Numbered from the stretch's first letter, positions 23,191 through 32,009 are shown. The stretch is 41,861 nt of DNA from JBLRWS01 sp047921075 (GCA_047921075.1 JBLRWS010000019.1:1-41861), one strand, 5' to 3'. Notes: generated from the letters alone by a model not told the origin. Translations and numbers: made by a program.

Positions 23191-25044
23191 TCAAAAAAGG
23201 ATAAACTCGTTTCCATCTTCACTGTTTCCGTACCACCATCGAAAATGGCGTATCAAATAACAGAGCACCGCTGTATCGGTACCGCAATAGGCAAAAAGTA
23301 CCCGAGCCGCCTCTTCCCGTTCTTCAGGGTCTTTCAGCCACGATTTCATAGCCAAATAAAGCTGCATGGCTGCCTCCCCTTCTTCAATCGCAAAGATATA
23401 TGGTGTATCTGACTCCTTGAACGGTTCATTAAACTGCTCTGCTGTTTGATGAGCCCCGGCAAGCGGCACGCACATCGATACAGGTGGTGCGTTTTCTTCT
23501 ATATCAACCTGAACAGCTGCCCGGGTCACCTCTTTCAGGGAAAGACTGTTGGTTAGATGATGATTGAAATAGTAGCGGTCGGCTACACGATTCAGATCCA
23601 AAAACGGACGGCTGTACCTTCCCTTTCCGCTGTGAAAAAAACGTTCAAAATAGGATCTCCACCGTTCGTTTTTTCGACTCCCGGCCTCAAGTTTTCTTAG
23701 CGTTTGCAACTCAAACGGGCCATAATGCACAACCGTGCCCTTCATAATATTCGGGATAGAGAAAAAATGCTCCAAAAAATCGTCATGAGGGTTATCTCCT
23801 GAAGATTCATCCAGCCACTCGGTGTGGGTGATGGTTCCATCGGCATGCATGGTGTGGCACGACCATTGAAAAAGCACCGGCTCATAGGGCTGTTGATGCA
23901 GACGCATCGGAACGGGATGCGTGGCCGCTTCAAAATCGATACAGTGCAGGGGATACGGCACCTCTAGCGCATTCGGCATTCCTTCTTTGATCCAGAGCCG
24001 GGGCACCCGCTCTCCTCTGGCCCCCATTACCTGCAAATCGCGCCGCATGGGTGTGGTGATGACCTGAACCGGAAGTGCCACAATCTCCTCTGCCGTTTGC
24101 CCGTCAGCCGGTTTCAACTGTTCCTGAGCAGCATTCTCACACGTTACCTCGGCAACCGGCAGATGGCCGGGAAGTTCATAAATATGGGCATTTGGGCGGC
24201 GAAGCCCATCCGGCAAAAACAGGGATTCCCAGCATCCCTTCTCTGCATTCCGGGCAGGTTCTGGCAACCTGTACGAGCACGTTTTACAACCCCGATGCAG
24301 CTCTGCCACACCTTTAAAAGCCTTTTCTGTATCATCTGCCAGCTTCTGCATTAGCTGCTCCAGTGTGGCGCCGTGAAATGACGGATGAACATACTTCCCG
24401 CTCAACGATTGCGAAAATGCGTGCACAGCATCCGTTGCCGGCACAAATGCAAACAGGCTTCGAAGGCTCGCTGCAGCCTCTTCGCTTACGGAATCAGAGG
24501 CGATTGTATCTACGAACAAATGGTCTTTGGATGCCGAGGCACCGCGCTGCGGATAGACCATCACCACCTCAATACGCAGGGACGGTACCTTCTGTGATAG
24601 CAGATGCCTGCGATACGCCGCCTTCAGCAGATCGCGGGTGGAAAAGGCACAGACGTCTCCGCGTTCCATCTGCCCGCGCTTGCCACCGGCCAGCAGTTTT
24701 CCCTGAATCTGATAGATGGTTAGCACCTCGTCCTGAATCTCCAGAATTGGGGTGCGCGTACTGAATCGCCCCCGGGAAATAGCCGCACCGCAGAGCAGTG
24801 CCCGGTTATGATTCAGCTGTTCGGAAGTTTGGCATTCGGCATCATCAAAAGATTCGGGCAGTATAACCGGTTCGCCGATGGTTTGGGCGATGGCATCGCG
24901 CAGCGCCAACTTATTGCGGTGGCGAACAGAGATACCGGGCGAACGCTGCCTTGATTCCTGCAACGCCCACAATAGCCGAAGCGGACACCCCACCGTCTGC
25001 CGGAAAAGGTAATCACTGATTACGATGGGTTCAGCAGTCCCCAT
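23191..25044 (-). CDS. DUF2779-type predicted nuclease: Cas4/RecB-like N-terminus plus DEDD exonuclease-like C-terminus
   Basis: This 617-residue protein has two parts. The N-terminal half has CPLRLLW at 20-26 and a cysteine set Cys253, Cys256 and Cys271 (GCKTC, later GCWES). With Cys20, that is the one-plus-three arrangement of the Fe-S clamp in Cas4/AddB-type nucleases. I cannot find the expected D...(E/D)xK catalytic residues in between (the likely strand reads TIYQIQGKLL), so this domain may be inactive. The C-terminal half has CIDFEAATHP (Asp370, Glu372), VVHYGPFELQTLRKLE (about 438-453), PFLDLNRV (Asp483) and YCGTDTAV (Asp590). These are laid out like a DEDD 3'-5' exonuclease and match DUF2779. 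Its start overlaps murB by 14 bases. The substrate and pathway are unknown; DNA or RNA processing is inference. Confidence 0.75.
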   Translation of the reverse strand: MGTAEPIVISDYLFRQTVGCPLRLLWALQESRQRSPGISVRHRNKLALRDAIAQTIGEPVILPESFDDAECQTSEQLNHNRALLCGAAISRGRFSTRTPILEIQDEVLTIYQIQGKLLAGGKRGQMERGDVCAFSTRDLLKAAYRRHLLSQKVPSLRIEVVMVYPQRGASASKDHLFVDTIASDSVSEEAAASLRSLFAFVPATDAVHAFSQSLSGKYVHPSFHGATLEQLMQKLADDTEKAFKGVAELHRGCKTCSYRLPEPARNAEKGCWESLFLPDGLRRPNAHIYELPGHLPVAEVTCENAAQEQLKPADGQTAEEIVALPVQVITTPMRRDLQVMGARGERVPRLWIKEGMPNALEVPYPLHCIDFEAATHPVPMRLHQQPYEPVLFQWSCHTMHADGTITHTEWLDESSGDNPHDDFLEHFFSIPNIMKGTVVHYGPFELQTLRKLEAGSRKNERWRSYFERFFHSGKGRYSRPFLDLNRVADRYYFNHHLTNSLSLKEVTRAAVQVDIEENAPPVSMCVPLAGAHQTAEQFNEPFKESDTPYIFAIEEGEAAMQLYLAMKSWLKDPEEREEAARVLFAYCGTDTAVLCYLIRHFRWWYGNSEDGNEFILF

Positions 25045-26092
25045 CCTCTATTCCAATCAGGTTTACTTCGGGTGTCAGCTCTATGCCATATCGATCCAGT
25101 ACCGATTGGCGAATTTCCATGGCAAAATCGTAGATGTCCCGGCCGCGGGCACCGCCATGATTCACGATCACCAGTGCCTGTTTTTCATACGTACCCACCG
25201 CGCCGTGTCGTTTACCCCGCCATCCGGCCTGATCGATCAGCCAACCGGCCGGTACTTTTACGTGATGGTCTCCGGCGGGATAGTATGGGATGTCGGTGTA
25301 CTCTTCCTGCAATGCCTTACATGTTTTAACGGATAAAACCGGGTTCTTGAAAAAGCTCCCTGCATTTCCCAGTGCTTTCGGATCGGGCAGTTTGGATGAT
25401 CGAATGGCAATCACCGCTTCATAAATGTCCCGGATAGAGGGCGACTTCACGCCGCGCTGTTCAAGATAATGGGCGAGCGATTGATAGGACCGATTCAGCG
25501 CATGATCGTGGGTTGTGAGCTTCAGCGTACAATCGGTAATGATCGCCCTACCCTTCTGCTCACGCTTAAAAATACTATCGCGATATGCAAACGCACACGC
25601 CTCACGACCGTAGACTGAGAGGCTGCCGGTTTCCGTATCGAACACGGTACAGGAAACGAATACCTGATCGAGCTCCACACCGTAGGCACCGATGTTCTGC
25701 ACCGGTGCCGCGCCGGCCGTTCCGGGAATAAGCGCCAGATTCTCAATACCCCCCAAATTCCGGTCCACAGCCCATGTTACCACATCGTGCCAGTTTTCAC
25801 CGCCCCCTATCGTCAGGTGTACAACTCCATCGCTCTGCTCTTTTGGCTCTATTCCACGAATGGCAATTCGTACAATCGGGCGGGTTGGCCGACCGCAAAA
25901 AAGAGTGTTGCTCCCTCCGCCAAGAATGATCGGTTCATGTTTCTCAAAAAAGCCGTTTTGATGCAGAGTGTGGAGCTCATCTGCCGAGGTGATGTCCAGG
26001 AAGTGATCGGATGTGCACGAGACGCCAAAGGTGTGGTACGGCGCCAGATCGACGCCTCTTCGGAGGGGTGGCCGGCCGGTAGAGTCGGGCAT
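25031..26092 (-). CDS. murB: UDP-N-acetylenolpyruvoylglucosamine reductase
   Basis: The 353-residue flavoenzyme uses NADPH to form UDP-N-acetylmuramic acid, the second step of peptidoglycan precursor synthesis. The FAD-binding part shows PIILGGGSNTLFCGR (about 55-68) and LALIPGTAGAAPVQNIGAYG (about 119-138). Catalytic residues are Ser246 in GNAGSFFKNP and Glu342 in LTPEVNLIG. Tyr169-Arg171 (AYRDSIF) matches the type I enzyme, which keeps the extra loop, as does the length near E. coli's 342. Its ATG overlaps the gldE-like stop by one base (TGATG), and the DUF2779 gene begins 14 bases before its own stop. Confidence 0.97.
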   Translation of the reverse strand: MPDSTGRPPLRRGVDLAPYHTFGVSCTSDHFLDITSADELHTLHQNGFFEKHEPIILGGGSNTLFCGRPTRPIVRIAIRGIEPKEQSDGVVHLTIGGGENWHDVVTWAVDRNLGGIENLALIPGTAGAAPVQNIGAYGVELDQVFVSCTVFDTETGSLSVYGREACAFAYRDSIFKREQKGRAIITDCTLKLTTHDHALNRSYQSLAHYLEQRGVKSPSIRDIYEAVIAIRSSKLPDPKALGNAGSFFKNPVLSVKTCKALQEEYTDIPYYPAGDHHVKVPAGWLIDQAGWRGKRHGAVGTYEKQALVIVNHGGARGRDIYDFAMEIRQSVLDRYGIELTPEVNLIGIEDGDC

Positions 26093-27486
26093 CAGCTCTC
26101 CTGCTCCTCTTTCTTGACCCCCGACGCCGGTTTCACTCGCAGTTTTCGAATACGGTTGTTCTCCAGTGAGTGAACCGTAAGTTCAAGATCTTTATAGATT
26201 ACCCGTTCGCCGACAGTGGGAATGCGTTCGAGCAGATGATAGACCAGTCCGCCAAGCGTCTCAAATTCATCCTCGGAAGTGGAGATTTTGGTATCCATAA
26301 TCTCGTCCAGGTCATCGAGGTCAATTTTTGCATCAAACACATACACGCCATTCTTAAACTTGGTGAAGAGTTTCTCCTCCGTTTCGCCGTACTCATCCAC
26401 AATATCGCCCACAATTTCTTCCAGAATATCATCCAGCGTTACGATCCCCTCGGTTCCGCCATATTCATCTACCACAATGGCGATATGTGTCTTCTCGTGC
26501 TGAAAATCGCGAAGCAGGTCATCCAGCTTTTTTGTGGCCGGAATAAAGAGCGCCTTACGCGCAATGGAGCGCCAGTTGATCGTTTTATTCTCGATATCAG
26601 TGTTGATGTACGGCAACAGATCTTTTGTGTAGATAACACCGAGAATCTGATCGAGATCGTTTCCATACAGCGGCATTCTGGACAAGCCGCGCTCGCGAAT
26701 CAGTTCGATTACCTCCTTAAGGCTCGCTTCTTCCGAAACGGCCACGATGTTGACCCGCGAGGTCATAATTTCTCGTACAGCAATGGTCCCGAATTCGATC
26801 ACATTTTCGATAATTTCCCGTTCATCTCCGTGGATGGATCCCTCCTGTTCACTCACCTCGGCCATGGTGCGCAGGTCTTCGGCCGTCATTTTATTGGTGG
26901 GTGTGGGCAGGCGTCGCTCCAATACCATGGTCGTTTCGGCAATAAACCGGGAGATAGGCGTCAACAGCACAAAATTGATATAGATAAAAGTGCTCATCCG
27001 GCGCGACACTTTCAGCGGATTGTTGATGGCGATCACTTTGGGGGTAATCTCGCTTAATATCAAAATCATAAAGGTGAGTACAACAATCTCCACAGCGTAC
27101 ACAATGGTAAGCGGCAATCCGTAAAAGGCGGCAACTTTCCCGGTGATGATGGCAGCCAATACCGAACTCACAATATTGGCGAAGGTATTGCCGATGAGAA
27201 TGGTGGCGAGCAGCCGGCGCGGCTTCTCCAGCATGCGCAGAATACGGGCATCGCGGCCGCCGGGCGCTTGATCGCGGTCAAGCTTATCGAGCTGGTTGAC
27301 CAACGAGAAAAAGGCTACTTCAGATCCGGAGTAGAGAGCGCTGATCAGCAGGCCCGCAACCATGATGGCGGCTTCTACAGAGAGAGTAAGCGCATTGAGG
27401 CTCTCGGCCTGATCGGCAATGGCGATCAGGAACTGAGTAGCGATAAATTGAATCGGAGAACTCGGAGGTTCGTCTATTAGATCCAA
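26092..27486 (-). CDS. GldE-like CNNM/CBS/CorC-C domain membrane protein
   Basis: From the TTG at 27486 the product has 464 residues. It has an N-terminal CNNM domain with about four membrane helices (VAGLLISALYSGSEVAFFSL, ATILIGNTFANIVSSVLAAI, VYAVEIVVLTFMILILSEIT). Two CBS domains follow (one with REIMTSRVNIVAVSEEASLK and one with THIAIVVDEYGGTEGIVTLD), then a CorC_HlyC domain (about the last 85 residues). CNNM proteins are Mg2+ transporters or sensors. The position just after ssb is the gldE arrangement of Bacteroidota, where GldE supports gliding. The frame extends 24 codons upstream to GTG/ATG at 27558/27555, but these lie inside a strong terminator hairpin, so the start is uncertain. 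No other gliding gene is in view. Confidence 0.85.
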   Translation of the reverse strand: MDLIDEPPSSPIQFIATQFLIAIADQAESLNALTLSVEAAIMVAGLLISALYSGSEVAFFSLVNQLDKLDRDQAPGGRDARILRMLEKPRRLLATILIGNTFANIVSSVLAAIITGKVAAFYGLPLTIVYAVEIVVLTFMILILSEITPKVIAINNPLKVSRRMSTFIYINFVLLTPISRFIAETTMVLERRLPTPTNKMTAEDLRTMAEVSEQEGSIHGDEREIIENVIEFGTIAVREIMTSRVNIVAVSEEASLKEVIELIRERGLSRMPLYGNDLDQILGVIYTKDLLPYINTDIENKTINWRSIARKALFIPATKKLDDLLRDFQHEKTHIAIVVDEYGGTEGIVTLDDILEEIVGDIVDEYGETEEKLFTKFKNGVYVFDAKIDLDDLDEIMDTKISTSEDEFETLGGLVYHLLERIPTVGERVIYKDLELTVHSLENNRIRKLRVKPASGVKKEEQES

Positions 27487-27528
27487 GAAGCGTGCAAATA
27501 GTTGAAGTTTCCCCTGTCCAGGATGAAC

Positions 27529-27559
27529 AAAAAAAGGTGATGGCAAGATCGCCATCACC
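27529..27559 (-). terminator. Intrinsic terminator between ssb and the gldE-like gene
   Basis: On the minus strand a perfect nine-base stem, GGTGATGGC (27559-27551) with GCCATCACC (27544-27536), closes a six-base loop and is followed by seven T residues (27535-27529). It lies 45 bases after the ssb stop. The first GTG and ATG of the downstream open frame lie in the 5' arm of the stem. Confidence 0.88.
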
Positions 27560-27603
27560 TGAAAGGTACAAAACTAAAACGATTTAAAGTATGGCGGTTC
27601 CGA

Positions 27604-28050
27604 TCAAAACGGGAGATCGTCGTCCATGTCGTCAAAGTTCGAGTCGATCTCTACACCGCTTTTTGCGGGCTGTTTGGCACCGCCTCCGGCTGATGGTGCA
27701 CTCGAGGGAGCACCGCCTCCGCGGCTGTCGAGCATCTGCATGTTCAGCGCTTTAATTTCGGTAGTGTAGCGCTTCTGCCCATCCTTGTCTTCCCACTCGC
27801 GGGTTTGGATCGGCCCTTCGAAATAAGCGAGGGAACCTTTTTTCAGATACTCCTGGCAAATTTCTGCCAGCCGTCCCCATGCCACTACGCGGTGCCACTC
27901 GGTATTTTCCTGAAGCTCGCCGTTGCGGTCTTTGTATTTTTCGGTGGTGGCCACGCTCAGTGTTGCCACGGCAGTGTTAGACTGCGTATAACGTACTTCG
28001 GGATCGGCTCCCAACCGGCCAATGATCATTGCTTTGTTTAATGAACTCAT
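27604..28050 (-). CDS. ssb: Single-stranded DNA-binding protein
   Basis: The 148-residue protein has an OB-fold at residues 1-108 (NKAMIIGRLGADPEVRYTQS, TEWHRVVAWGRLAEICQEYL, GSLAYFEGPIQTREWEDKDG). A flexible Gly/Ser/Ala-rich linker follows, and the acidic tip is DDMDDDLPF, the peptide that recruits replication and repair proteins. Length is on the short side for SSB because the linker is brief. A GAGG ribosome binding site lies nine bases ahead of the ATG. It is followed by a strong terminator and is a single-gene or short unit. Upstream, 77 AT-rich bases separate it from dapD. Confidence 0.97.
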   Translation of the reverse strand: MSSLNKAMIIGRLGADPEVRYTQSNTAVATLSVATTEKYKDRNGELQENTEWHRVVAWGRLAEICQEYLKKGSLAYFEGPIQTREWEDKDGQKRYTTEIKALNMQMLDSRGGGAPSSAPSAGGGAKQPAKSGVEIDSNFDDMDDDLPF

Positions 28051-28127
28051 AGTGTTTACCTCAATTGGTTTTGTTTTTTGTTCTACCTGTTAAGAACCCA
28101 AAAATGGAATCACCTTACAACATTTTT

Positions 28128-28874
28128 TTATCGAAGTGCATCTTCGAGCTCCAGAGAGGCATTACTATTCTCATCGCGATACTTAATAATGATGGGGCAC
28201 GCAGCCGATAAGCCGTGCTTCACCGCAAAGTCGCCTTTTATGGGCCGTGTGCCGGGAACCACAATAGCGTGTTCCGGAATGGGAGCACCTTTGCCCAACT
28301 CTTTTTCGTGAACACAATCGTATACCGGTACCGATTTGGAGAGGGTGACTCCAGGGGCAATTACCGCACCGCGCTTCACCAGTATACCCTCTACAATCAC
28401 CGCGCCGGCACCGATAAAACAATCGTCTTCGATCACCACAGGCGAGAGGCCAACCGGCTCCAGTACTCCCCCTATTTGCACGCCTGCAGAGAGGTGTACA
28501 CGCTTTCCGATTTGTGCACAAGAGCCTACCAGCGCATGGCTGTCTACCATCGAACCTTCATCTACATACGCGCCGATATTGATGTATGCAGGCGGCATGA
28601 TTATAACCCCGGGCGCTACATAGGCACCGCGCCGAATGGATGATCCACCCGGCACCAGGCGCACACCGTCTTCTGGGTGCATCACCCGCGGCGGCAGATT
28701 GTCTTTATCTACAAAGCCGTCGTAAATACCTCCAAAAGAGGTGTTTTTACCTTCTTTAAACGCTGCAAGAATCGCTTCTTTAACGTCCACATTGGCTTCC
28801 CAGATATCGCCTTTTGGATTTGCGGCGCGTACCGTTCCGTTTTCAAGTTCGCTAAGTACAGTTTTCCAGTTCAT
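28128..28874 (-). CDS. dapD: Tetrahydrodipicolinate N-succinyltransferase
   Basis: This 248-residue enzyme acylates tetrahydrodipicolinate with a succinyl group in the succinylase branch to meso-diaminopimelate. The left-handed beta-helix runs from about residue 75 to 215. It shows GGSSIRRGAYVAPGVIIMPP, NIGAYVDEGSMVDSHALVGS, CAQIGKRVHLSAGVQIGGVL and EDDCFIGAGAVIVEGILVKR, which match the DapD signature closely. The shorter, acetyl-type DapH has a different N-terminus. Family members are usually about 270 residues; here the N-terminal helical part is short. Its ATG follows the dapA stop after two bases. It is the last gene of the lysC-dapB-dapA-dapD unit. Confidence 0.93.
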   Translation of the reverse strand: MNWKTVLSELENGTVRAANPKGDIWEANVDVKEAILAAFKEGKNTSFGGIYDGFVDKDNLPPRVMHPEDGVRLVPGGSSIRRGAYVAPGVIIMPPAYINIGAYVDEGSMVDSHALVGSCAQIGKRVHLSAGVQIGGVLEPVGLSPVVIEDDCFIGAGAVIVEGILVKRGAVIAPGVTLSKSVPVYDCVHEKELGKGAPIPEHAIVVPGTRPIKGDFAVKHGLSAACPIIIKYRDENSNASLELEDALR

Positions 28875-28876
28875 AG

Positions 28877-29761
28877 TCAGTTTGTGTTTTCAGCCAGCCA
28901 GCGTTCAATGTGCCGGTCAGCCTCGATCAAATGGTCAATGGTTGATAGTTCAGTGGCGTGCAGTGGCGCACGAAGCCGGGCCGATTCGATCACCCCTTTA
29001 TGCTGTAACAGCCGTTTGGCAGGAATGGGATTGGATGCCGAAAAAAGGGCATCGGTTGCCGGCTTCCAGATCGGAAGCGTGTTCACAGTGTTCCCGGAGA
29101 GGCAGTACTCGGTGTAGCGCCGGGTGGCTTTAGGCCATACATTGGACGCTACCGATACCAGCCCCACGGCTCCGGCCCGGCAAAAGAATGGAGTGAGCCC
29201 GTCATCACCGCTGTAGAGCGGCACCTCCGGAGAGGCTGCACGGAATGCCTGAAATTCCTCAATACTGCCGCTTGCTTCTTTCACGGCCCAGAAGTTTGGG
29301 TGATCAGAAAGACCGGCAATTACCGAAGGTGGAATTTTTACGCCTGTGCGCGAAGGAATATTATAAATCATGCACGGTTTTTCAGCAGCATCCATCAGCG
29401 AGCGGAACCAGTGCTCCATCCCAAATGGCCCCGGCTTGGCGTAAAGCGGCGCTACCAGCAGAAAACTGTCAACCGACAGGGTATTGCAGGTTCGAATCCA
29501 GTTGAGTTGCGTTTCGAGCTGAAAACCGCCCACACCCACCATCAAGGGAATAGATACGTTTTGCGCAGCGGCGTGCTCTACCACAGCCAGTTTTTCAGAA
29601 TCGGAAAGGGCCAGCCCTTCGCCGGTACTGCCAATGAGCAGCACACCGTTACCGGCGGCCGCCTGCCTGTGCAAGAGCGCCGTCAGATCATCAAGATGGA
29701 GGGAGCCATCCTCGTGCATGGGGGTGATCAGCGCTGTCCAAAGTGAGGGAGAGTCGTTCAT
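28877..29761 (-). CDS. dapA: 4-hydroxy-tetrahydrodipicolinate synthase
   Basis: The 294-residue TIM barrel condenses pyruvate with aspartate semialdehyde. LLIGSTGEGLALSDSEKLAV (about 41-60) holds the threonine of the catalytic triad. Tyr133 sits in MIYNIPSRTG and the Schiff-base Lys161 in FWAVKEASGS, so all catalytic residues are present. Length is standard. Its start overlaps the dapB stop by four bases (ATGA) and it is followed by dapD. The gene order gives the reaction sequence except for the missing asd, which is not in the window. Confidence 0.97.
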   Translation of the reverse strand: MNDSPSLWTALITPMHEDGSLHLDDLTALLHRQAAAGNGVLLIGSTGEGLALSDSEKLAVVEHAAAQNVSIPLMVGVGGFQLETQLNWIRTCNTLSVDSFLLVAPLYAKPGPFGMEHWFRSLMDAAEKPCMIYNIPSRTGVKIPPSVIAGLSDHPNFWAVKEASGSIEEFQAFRAASPEVPLYSGDDGLTPFFCRAGAVGLVSVASNVWPKATRRYTEYCLSGNTVNTLPIWKPATDALFSASNPIPAKRLLQHKGVIESARLRAPLHATELSTIDHLIEADRHIERWLAENTN

Positions 29762-30429
29762 TTGTTTGTAAAGACTTGGTCAAAGATTGATTCAAAAGAG
29801 TAAAATCCCGGCTTCATAAAAGGGTTATCGAGAAGGTAGTTCATGGTCCAAACGGCTCCTTCGGCAAACACCGAGCGGCTGTGCGCTTCATGCTTCAGAA
29901 AAATCGATTCGCTGGCTGTTTTTACATGCAGTTCGTGTATCCCTTTTACATCTCCCTCGCGCGCCGATGAGATATGAGCATCGGTGCCCAACCACTCATG
30001 CCAAGAGAGAGCCGTTCCACTGGGCGCATCTTTTTTTCCGGTATGATGAACTTCGTGAATATGGTACGATGGGTTTTTGAGAAACGAGCTGCTCTGGCCG
30101 ATGGTTTCGAGGCATTTACGTACAATGTTCATTCCCAGGCTAAAGTTGGAGCCAATTACCCAGCGGCCCCCGGCTCGTTTCACGCGTTCGGGCAGGTCGG
30201 CCGGCCAGGCGTAGCCCGTTGTGCCCCACACAGCCGGAATGCCCGATTGCAAGACTGTTTCCACGACCGGTGCCGCACTGTCTCCGGGTACAAATATGAT
30301 GGCTCCATCGAGCGGAGCCAAATCCTCGACTGCAGGTTTGTTCTCTTTATCGAAGGCGATGGCCTGTTCACCAAGCAAATCCACAACCGCGCTTCCGGTG
30401 CGACCGGTACCGATTACCGCAATTTTCAT
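29758..30429 (-). CDS. dapB: 4-hydroxy-tetrahydrodipicolinate reductase
   Basis: The 223-residue product has a nucleotide-binding opening MKIAVIGTGRTGSAVVDLLG and the catalytic segment HEVHHTGKKDAPSGTA (about 125-140), whose His pair and Lys are essential in DapB. It is shorter than E. coli DapB (273) because the loop after the first beta-alpha unit is trimmed, as in Bacteroidota enzymes. The cofactor loop has no GxR11-type basic residue that I could match with certainty. ATG at 30429 is preferred over a TTG-type start six codons upstream that would run into lysC. It lies one base after the lysC stop. Confidence 0.95.
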   Translation of the reverse strand: MKIAVIGTGRTGSAVVDLLGEQAIAFDKENKPAVEDLAPLDGAIIFVPGDSAAPVVETVLQSGIPAVWGTTGYAWPADLPERVKRAGGRWVIGSNFSLGMNIVRKCLETIGQSSSFLKNPSYHIHEVHHTGKKDAPSGTALSWHEWLGTDAHISSAREGDVKGIHELHVKTASESIFLKHEAHSRSVFAEGAVWTMNYLLDNPFMKPGFYSFESIFDQVFTNK

Positions 30430-30430
30430 A

Positions 30431-31801
30431 TTACTGAGTAATTTCAAATGGATGGGTTATGCATTCGCGGTGGAGGATTCGGACCGCCTTTTCGGCATCT
30501 TTTTCATCTACCAAAAAACAGATATTGTGGGAGCTTGCACCGTGGCAAATCAGGCGGATGTTCACATCCTTCAGCGCTCCAAATAGCGGGCCGCTTAAGC
30601 CGGATGTAGCATGCAGATTGTTGCCAACCAGTGCCACCAGTGCCAGGTTTTTTTCGATATCTACATCGCAAAAAGTGCGGAGTTCATCGAGTACTTCATC
30701 CGAAAGGTGGTTCTGCTCGGCCGACTGCATATCGGTGTCCAGAGTGATGGAAACCCGCACCTCACTGGTGGTAACCAGATCCACACTGATTTTGTGTTTA
30801 TCGAACACCCCGAACAGCCGCGCCAAAAAACCGTAGCGATGCAGCATATCGAGGCTGTGTACATTCAATAGCGTCTGTTTTCGACGCAAACTGATCGCGC
30901 GAATCACCGGATGGCTGGAGGTGTTCTTCACAATCCAGGTGCCCGGGGTGTCGGGTTGCATGCTGGAGCCTACGTACACGCTAATTCCCTTTCGTATAGC
31001 CGGCTTCAGAGTGGCGGGGTGCAGCACTTTGGCTCCAAAAACAGAAAGCTCGGCCGCCTCCTCGAACGAAATTTCATTGATCGGGCGCGCATCTTTTTCA
31101 ATACGCGGATCGGTTGTATAAATCGCGGTTACATCGGTCCAAATTTCCAGTACATCCGCACCTGCCCCTTCTGCAATTAACGCCGCAGAGTAATCGCTTC
31201 CGCCACGGCCAAGTGTCGTGGTACGTCCGTCGGGTGCAGAGCCTAAAAATCCCTGCGTCACAATCCGCTGCGTTGCCTCAAGTTCCGGGAGCAGCAACGC
31301 CTGCGCATGCTCTTCAATCGCCTCCAGGTCGGGCTCTGCCTGGCCGAACAGAGCATCGGTTTTTACGATACGGCGCGCATCAAACCAAACGGCCTTCTCT
31401 CCGGCTTCGAGCAGCGCCTGTACAAACAGCATGGATGAACTTCGTTCACCAAATGAGTAAATCTGATCTTTTAGGGCGGGTGTTATCACCACGTTTTCCG
31501 ACACCAGAGCCTCGAGCTCGTCGAACAACTCGTTCAGCTGAGCGTGCAACTCTTCGGGTGCATTCAATTCATCCGCAATGCGTTGATGTTTTTGGCGCAA
31601 TGCTGCCGTGATAGATTTTTTCTCGGCCAGCGAACGCGATTGAAACAATTGAACCAGCGAATTGGTAGTGCCGGAGGTAGCGCTGACAACCAGCACTTTT
31701 TTATCGGGGTCGGCGCTTACAATATCGGCACACCTGCGCATAGCGCCGGCATCGGCCATGCTGGTACCCCCGAATTTTGCGACTTTAAGTAGATGAGGCA
31801 T
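30431..31801 (-). CDS. lysC: Aspartate kinase
   Basis: This 456-residue enzyme phosphorylates aspartate and opens the lysine, threonine and methionine branch. The kinase domain starts KVAKFGGTSMAD (residues 6-17) and holds SFGERSSSMLFVQALLEAGE and TTLGRGGSDYSAALIAEGAG. The C-terminal half carries two ACT domains (LNVHSLDMLHRYGFLARLFG and NLALVALVGNNLHATSGLSG), which usually bind lysine for feedback control. ATG at 31801 is chosen over a TTG five codons upstream. It heads the dap operon, which implies that most flux is for diaminopimelate/lysine. The 208 bases ahead hold the operon promoter; I could not assign boxes. Confidence 0.96.
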   Translation of the reverse strand: MPHLLKVAKFGGTSMADAGAMRRCADIVSADPDKKVLVVSATSGTTNSLVQLFQSRSLAEKKSITAALRQKHQRIADELNAPEELHAQLNELFDELEALVSENVVITPALKDQIYSFGERSSSMLFVQALLEAGEKAVWFDARRIVKTDALFGQAEPDLEAIEEHAQALLLPELEATQRIVTQGFLGSAPDGRTTTLGRGGSDYSAALIAEGAGADVLEIWTDVTAIYTTDPRIEKDARPINEISFEEAAELSVFGAKVLHPATLKPAIRKGISVYVGSSMQPDTPGTWIVKNTSSHPVIRAISLRRKQTLLNVHSLDMLHRYGFLARLFGVFDKHKISVDLVTTSEVRVSITLDTDMQSAEQNHLSDEVLDELRTFCDVDIEKNLALVALVGNNLHATSGLSGPLFGALKDVNIRLICHGASSHNICFLVDEKDAEKAVRILHRECITHPFEITQ

Positions 31802-32009
31802 GGAATTATTCAACAATCAGTTAGCTCTATAAGATATGGAAATAAAGCAGGCTTATCAGCTATTGTTCCTTAAAAGTTCACTCCCACACAGCAGATTACG
31901 CAAACCGGCTATAGAATTGTGTTGCATTTTTTGTATTTTGGGTGTCTGTACGGGCTTAGACCCAACAACAAATTGAAAGGTAAATCTTAAGCGTACTGGG
32001 TGAATATTC

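Noticed and set aside
23191..25044. DUF2779 gene as part of a defence island
   Set aside because: All neighbours are core genes (murB, M48, purB, gldE-like) and it overlaps murB; no restriction, toxin or Cas partner is near.
26170..27057. 295-codon plus-strand open frame opposite the gldE-like gene
   Set aside because: It lies wholly inside a clear CNNM/CBS/CorC coding region on the other strand and reads as low-complexity His/Asp/Phe mixture with no domain.
31934..31941. TATTTTGG as a Bacteroidota -7 box for the mS38-like gene
   Set aside because: It lacks one T of the TAnnTTTG consensus and no TTG box lies at the proper distance.
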